Shown: piece by piece, positions 56,194 to 59,622 of the stretch | How positions within the stretch are numbered: position 1 is the first letter of the stretch | Layout of the letters: every line of letters starts with the position of its first letter | From: Opitutus sp. GAS368 | GTDB taxonomy: Bacteria > Verrucomicrobiota > Verrucomicrobiia > Opitutales > Opitutaceae | DNA: 59,622 nt | Reading direction: 5' to 3' | NCBI GenBank assembly: GCA_945906965.1 | Contig: CAMDRP010000008.1 | Coordinates: 1-59,622 of the forward strand | Position numbers and translations under genes: made by a program | The notes under the pieces: model-generated | Told to the model about the DNA's origin: nothing | Databases searched by the model: none | What the model saw: only the letters and a program-made list of their open reading frames with translations

Positions 56194-57894
56194 TTAGCCG
56201 GAATTTTTCTTGGCGTTTTTATTCACGGGCCAAGGCATAACGCCCGCGCGCTTTGCCCACGTGTCGTAGCTTTGGATCATAGCCCGGACGCGCTCGGGCT
56301 GTTGGGCGGCCAGATCGTGGAGTTCGGCGCGATCGGTCGAGATATCATAGAGCTCCCACCCATTGGGAAACTTCGAAACGATTTTCCAACTTCCATCGCG
56401 GACGGCGCGGTTGCCTTCGTGCTCCCAGAAAATGGGCTGAGAACGCCCGAGCGGTTGACCGGCCAAGGCGGGACGCAAGCTCACGCCTTCCATCGGGGTG
56501 ATGGTTTCCCCGTTGAATTTCTTCGGATACGATGCGCCGGCGAGATCGACGCAGGTGGCCATAAGATCGATGAGGTGGCTGGGTTGCGTCTCGAGTTTCC
56601 CGTTACGCGCGGCAGGAATTCCAGCAGGCCAATGCGCGATCAACGGCGTCGAGATGCCGCCTTCGTGGACCCAGTGTTTGTACTCGCGAAAGGGGGTGTT
56701 ACCAACGTTGGCCCAGTCGCGGCCATAGGCGACAAATGTATCCGCCGGACCGGGCATCACGCCATAACCCGTGCGCACCGGATATCCGTCGCGCGTCTGC
56801 GCAGGCTTGTTGCCGTGCTGGTAAGCGTTTGGGTCGAGCGGGGGCAACGTAGGCGCAGAGGCGCGGGCGAGCGGTGGGCCGACGCGACCGTTGGTTTCTT
56901 CGCAGGCGCCGTTGTCTTGGAGATAGAGAATGACCGTGTTCTCGTATTGGCCGGTGGCCTTTAGCTCCGCGACAATCCGGCCAATGCCGGCATCCATCGA
57001 GGTGAGCATCGCGGCGTAAACCTCCATGCAACGGGCTTCGAATTCCTTGTTGGCAACCTTCGACCAATCGCCGGATTGCGGGGTGAGTTCTGAGGCGGGA
57101 TCGACGAGGCCGAGATTTTTTTGCTTCGCCCAGCGAGCGGCGCGGATCGAAGTGTAACCGCCATCGTAACGGCCTTTGTACTTGGCGATGTCACGATCGC
57201 GGGCATGCATCGGCCAGTGAGCAGCGGTGTAGGGCACGTAGAGGAAAAAAGGCGAAGTCGCATGTTCGCGACGGTGTTCACGGATGAATTGCGTAGCGTG
57301 ATCCGTGAGCGCGTCGGTGTAATAGTACTGTTCCTTGGGTTGATAGGCGGGGTCGTTGGCGACGGTGAGGTTGGTGTTGTCGCGCACGAGCGAACCGGGG
57401 TCCCAGAAGCTGCCGGCGCCTTGGATCGTACCGTAGTAACGATCGAAACCGCGTTGCAGGGGCCAATTCGATTTATTCTCCCATTCTGCCAGCGTGTAAC
57501 CAGGTGTGACGTGCCATTTGCCTGAGATGTAGGTACGATAACCGGCGGGTTTGAGGGCTTCGGCGATGGTGACGCTGCGGCGGTTGAGCGTGCCGCGATA
57601 ACCGTCGACGCCGTCGTCGTTCATCATGTGGCCGATGCCGGCTTGGTGCGGATAAAGCCCAGTGAGGAGCGAGGCGCGCGTGGGGCAGCAACGACTCATG
57701 TTGTAAAACTGTGTGAAGCGCACGCCACCAGCCGCCAAAGCATCCAAGTTGGGCGTAGCGATTTCACTACCATAGCAACCAATGTCAGAGTAACCGACGT
57801 CGTCAGCCATGATGATGATGACGTTGGGGCGTTCAGCCGCACGAACGGCTAAAGCCATGGATAGAGCTGCGATCAGACGAAGGATAATCTTCAT
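56194..57894 (-). CDS. Secreted arylsulfatase
   Basis: Protein of 566 residues. A signal peptide (MKIILRLIAALSMALAVRAA) precedes ERPNVIIIMADDVGYSDIGC with metal-binding Asp31-Asp32. The active-site motif is CCPTR at 69-73, with Cys69 as the formylglycine precursor. Typical arylsulfatase blocks follow: LTGLYPHQAGIGHM, YISGKWHVTPGY, YVPYTAAHWPMHA and WEHEGNRAVRDGSWKIVSKF (in part). The group resembles S1_4 arylsulfatases. The C-terminus is lysine-rich. It is the first gene of a tight run of three sulfatases (24- and 6-bp gaps). The 121-bp leader to the gene remnant upstream is AT-rich near the ATG. Cleavage of sulfate esters from algal or animal polysaccharides is inferred from family. Confidence 0.94.
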   Translation of the reverse strand: MKIILRLIAALSMALAVRAAERPNVIIIMADDVGYSDIGCYGSEIATPNLDALAAGGVRFTQFYNMSRCCPTRASLLTGLYPHQAGIGHMMNDDGVDGYRGTLNRRSVTIAEALKPAGYRTYISGKWHVTPGYTLAEWENKSNWPLQRGFDRYYGTIQGAGSFWDPGSLVRDNTNLTVANDPAYQPKEQYYYTDALTDHATQFIREHRREHATSPFFLYVPYTAAHWPMHARDRDIAKYKGRYDGGYTSIRAARWAKQKNLGLVDPASELTPQSGDWSKVANKEFEARCMEVYAAMLTSMDAGIGRIVAELKATGQYENTVILYLQDNGACEETNGRVGPPLARASAPTLPPLDPNAYQHGNKPAQTRDGYPVRTGYGVMPGPADTFVAYGRDWANVGNTPFREYKHWVHEGGISTPLIAHWPAGIPAARNGKLETQPSHLIDLMATCVDLAGASYPKKFNGETITPMEGVSLRPALAGQPLGRSQPIFWEHEGNRAVRDGSWKIVSKFPNGWELYDISTDRAELHDLAAQQPERVRAMIQSYDTWAKRAGVMPWPVNKNAKKNSG

Positions 57895-58015
57895 AAGAAT
57901 TCGGGGATCAAAAAATAAACGCGTTTAACGGAGGGGTAAAAGGACGATGTTTGAGAGGACCCGACCGGGACAACTGCATTCTCAGCAGCTCAAGCGATCG
58001 TCGCGGATGAAATAA

Positions 58016-58243
58016 CTAGAGTCGTGCTAGTTTATCGCAGCGACGGGCGCCGGAATAAATGCGATCGAGGCGGACTTTATCGGCAGCCACGGTCGCAGCC
58101 ACGCGCTCGTCGTCGACCGCGCGTACCGCAGCAAAGGAATCGGCCTCCACCGCGTGGGCAAAAACACTGCAGATTAAAATACCAACAAAGCAAACGATCC
58201 GTCGGACCGCAGAGGTGGAAAAGCTCCGACGGATCGTTGGCAT
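58016..58243 (-). pseudogene. Truncated DUF4440/SnoaL-like secreted protein remnant
   Basis: A 75-codon frame from the ATG at 58243 to a TAG at 58016, beginning 4 bp after the stop of the partial sulfatase gene. After a basic N-terminus and hydrophobic stretch (RRIVCFVGILICSVFAHAV), the sequence ADSFAAVRAVDDERVAATVA and then ADKVRLDRIYS matches the first helix of small NTF2-like/DUF4440 proteins. These normally continue for another 80-100 residues (a YAHSNG-type strand and a beta-sheet), which are missing here; the residues after RIYS look unrelated. I therefore read it as a degraded or truncated copy. The first 17 codons contain both arms of a 14-bp perfect inverted repeat, so the start may not be functional. 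Confidence 0.55.
58193..58238. repeat. 14-bp perfect inverted repeat, 18-nt spacer
   Basis: AACGATCCGTCGGA (58193-58206) and TCCGACGGATCGTT (58225-58238) are exact inverted copies. It begins 10 bases after the sulfatase stop on the minus strand and is followed by TGCTTTGTTGG, so it could work as a weak terminator for that gene, or mark the boundary of a past rearrangement. Confidence 0.75.
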
Positions 58244-58247
58244 GATC

Positions 58248-59622
58248 TTAAAGTGCGCCCGTCGGCTTGGCGCCTTGCCAGCCTTTGCGCCACTGGGCGA
58301 GGAGTTGTTCGACGAGTTCGCCGTTGGCGGGGGCTTTGGCGACGTTGAAGTTTTCCTGCGGATCGATCTGGTGATCGTAGAGCTCGATGGCGTCGATCTT
58401 AGTGTGGTCATTACGGCCAACCCAGACCGTGAGGCGGTAGCGCTCGGTGCGCATCGAATAGCCCATGAGCGCTCCCGCGCCTGACTTGCCGGCGTTCCGC
58501 GGATATTGGCTAAAGGCGGCCGTCTTCCAGGGCCGAGCGGGATTTTCGACCACCGGCCTAAAGCTGATGCCTTCGAGATGTGAGGGCAACGGAAGTCCCG
58601 CGAATTCAACCAAGGTCGGATAGATGTCCACAAACTCGACGATGGATTTAGTCTTAGCGCCCGCGTTCTTCATGCCGGGGACGGAGAGAAGTAAGGCGGT
58701 GTTGGTATCGTTCTCGGTTGTGGTGTGTTTGCACCAAGCATCGTGCTCACCGAGTTTCCAGCCGTGGTCGCCCCAGAGAACGATGATCGTGTTCTTGCGG
58801 AGATCGAGCCGGTCGAGTTCGTCGAGCAACTTGCCCACTTGCGCGTCCATGTAGCTGATCGACGCGTAGTAGCCGTGCTTGAGCTGACGAGCGAGGTCGT
58901 CAGGAATCGAGCCTTCGGGAATACCGTAATAATTGCGCAGTTCACCACCGGGAAGGATCGAATAATCGGGCGCGTCTTTCGGGCGGAATTTATTGGGCGC
59001 GAGCTCAATCTTGGCTGGATCGTAGAGGTCCCAGTATTTTTTGGGCGAAACAAACGGGAGGTGAGGTTTCACGAAACCCACGGCGAGGAAGAAGGGCTCG
59101 GATTTTTTGCTCATGCTCTGGAGCGTGGAAACGGCGAGCTCAGCGACTTTGCCGTCTTGGAAATAATTATCCGGCACGTCCGCGCCTTCGAAGGCGGGGC
59201 CGCGGATGTTTTTCCGCGCGGGCATGGAATCGGGGATAGTCGCAGCGGCACTGGCGACGGCCTTAGCTTTGCCTTTCCCTTTGGCTTTTGGCTCAGGGTT
59301 ATTGTCGCCGTCGGGATCGACGCCGTAGCGGCGGGCGTTCAGTTTAACGTTTTCCGGCAACGCGTATGTTTCGGCTTTCGGTGTCCCCCACGGGACCGAC
59401 CAACTCGGGGTGTCGTCGAGGCTGCCGTGGTAAATCTTGCCCATGCCTTGGACGAAGTAGCCGTGATTTTTAAAGTGTTGGCCGAGGGTGACCACGTTGG
59501 GCAGAGCGACGCGGAAGTGTGTCTCCAAGTCCCAGACCTTATTCGTATCGGGCCGGGTGCCAGTCAAAATACTGGTGCGCGTCGGCGAACAGACCGCTTG
59601 CTGGCAGTACGCCCGCTGGAAG
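58248..59622 (-). CDS. Sulfatase (iduronate-2-sulfatase-like), N-terminus cut by window edge
   Basis: Partial gene entering from the right edge; the visible part has about 457 codons. Its first residues read FQRAYCQQAVCSPTRTSILT (in part), so the formylglycine motif CSPTR is present right at the edge, and about 70-85 N-terminal residues, including signal peptide and metal-binding aspartates, are missing. Further blocks are GKIYHGS, AVGFVKPHLPFVSPKKYWDLY (in part), WGDHGWKLGEHDAWCKHT and GYSMRTERYRLTVW, as in the iduronate-2-sulfatase group. A Lys/Ala/Gly-rich insertion (KAKGKGKAKAVASAAA) lies near residue 115 of the visible part, an unusual low-complexity stretch. It is followed by the gene remnant at 58016-58243 and then the three-sulfatase run. 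Confidence 0.92.
   Translation of the reverse strand, partial: FQRAYCQQAVCSPTRTSILTGTRPDTNKVWDLETHFRVALPNVVTLGQHFKNHGYFVQGMGKIYHGSLDDTPSWSVPWGTPKAETYALPENVKLNARRYGVDPDGDNNPEPKAKGKGKAKAVASAAATIPDSMPARKNIRGPAFEGADVPDNYFQDGKVAELAVSTLQSMSKKSEPFFLAVGFVKPHLPFVSPKKYWDLYDPAKIELAPNKFRPKDAPDYSILPGGELRNYYGIPEGSIPDDLARQLKHGYYASISYMDAQVGKLLDELDRLDLRKNTIIVLWGDHGWKLGEHDAWCKHTTTENDTNTALLLSVPGMKNAGAKTKSIVEFVDIYPTLVEFAGLPLPSHLEGISFRPVVENPARPWKTAAFSQYPRNAGKSGAGALMGYSMRTERYRLTVWVGRNDHTKIDAIELYDHQIDPQENFNVAKAPANGELVEQLLAQWRKGWQGAKPTGAL

Overview
The window looks like chromosomal DNA from a member of the Verrucomicrobiota, most plausibly an Opitutaceae-like bacterium; the taxon is inferred from gene content, because no 16S gene is present. 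The indicators are the Planctomycetes/Verrucomicrobia-typical pairs of DUF1501 and DUF1549/DUF1553 (planctomycete-type cytochrome) proteins, a large PVC-type haem-binding dehydrogenase with HEAT repeats, a block of secreted sulfatases, a high-GC coding style, and core genes (gyrA, gyrB, rny, rng, rnpB) of ordinary chromosomal type. I see no phage, insertion sequence, CRISPR array, tRNA or rRNA.

Layout. 1-19.1 kb: every gene is on the minus strand. In transcription order these are a WYL regulator, the haem-binding dehydrogenase, an L,D-transpeptidase, a DUF1553/DUF1501 pair, the topoisomerase IV genes parE and parC, and a second DUF1553/DUF1501 pair that runs off the left edge. 19.3-23.3 kb (plus): an unknown protein, then an oligopeptide-binding lipoprotein, a small secreted protein and an OGG1-like DNA glycosylase. 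23.3-32.8 kb (minus): polyprenyl diphosphate synthase, a 33-residue AURKAIP1/COX24 mini-protein, an AddAB-like helicase-nuclease pair, rpsT, the RNase P RNA and a zinc-ribbon coiled-coil protein. 33-38.1 kb (plus): gyrB and gyrA. 38.2-47.7 kb: mixed housekeeping genes (PTS EIIA with CorA, DUF2071, M28 peptidase, HAD phosphatase, Uup-type ABC-F ATPase, DEDD exonuclease, HisN-like phosphatase, QueF). 47.8-52.8 kb: RNase Y, RodA and RNase E/G. 52.9-59.6 kb (minus): four sulfatases, the last one cut by the right edge, with a truncated gene remnant between them.

How the parts fit. The two ends carry exported degradative functions: cytochrome/DUF1501 pairs and sulfatases of the kind PVC bacteria use on sulfated polysaccharides, although no polysaccharide lyase, glycosidase or sulfatase-maturation enzyme is visible here. 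The middle is information processing: two type II topoisomerases, RNase P, RNase Y and RNase E/G, an end-resection nuclease and a base-excision glycosylase.

No clear new defence or mobile system was found. The observations most worth following are: a topoisomerase IV lacking both quinolone-contact residues while the gyrase keeps them; a two-class wobble-base pattern that switches inside rodA; an OGG1 homologue with a replaced Asn loop; rnpB starting on the stop codon of its neighbour; a long perfect inverted repeat with a broken gene in the sulfatase cluster; palindromic intergenic elements near 41.3 kb; an orphan terminator near 24.4 kb; and a widespread lack of Shine-Dalgarno sequences.
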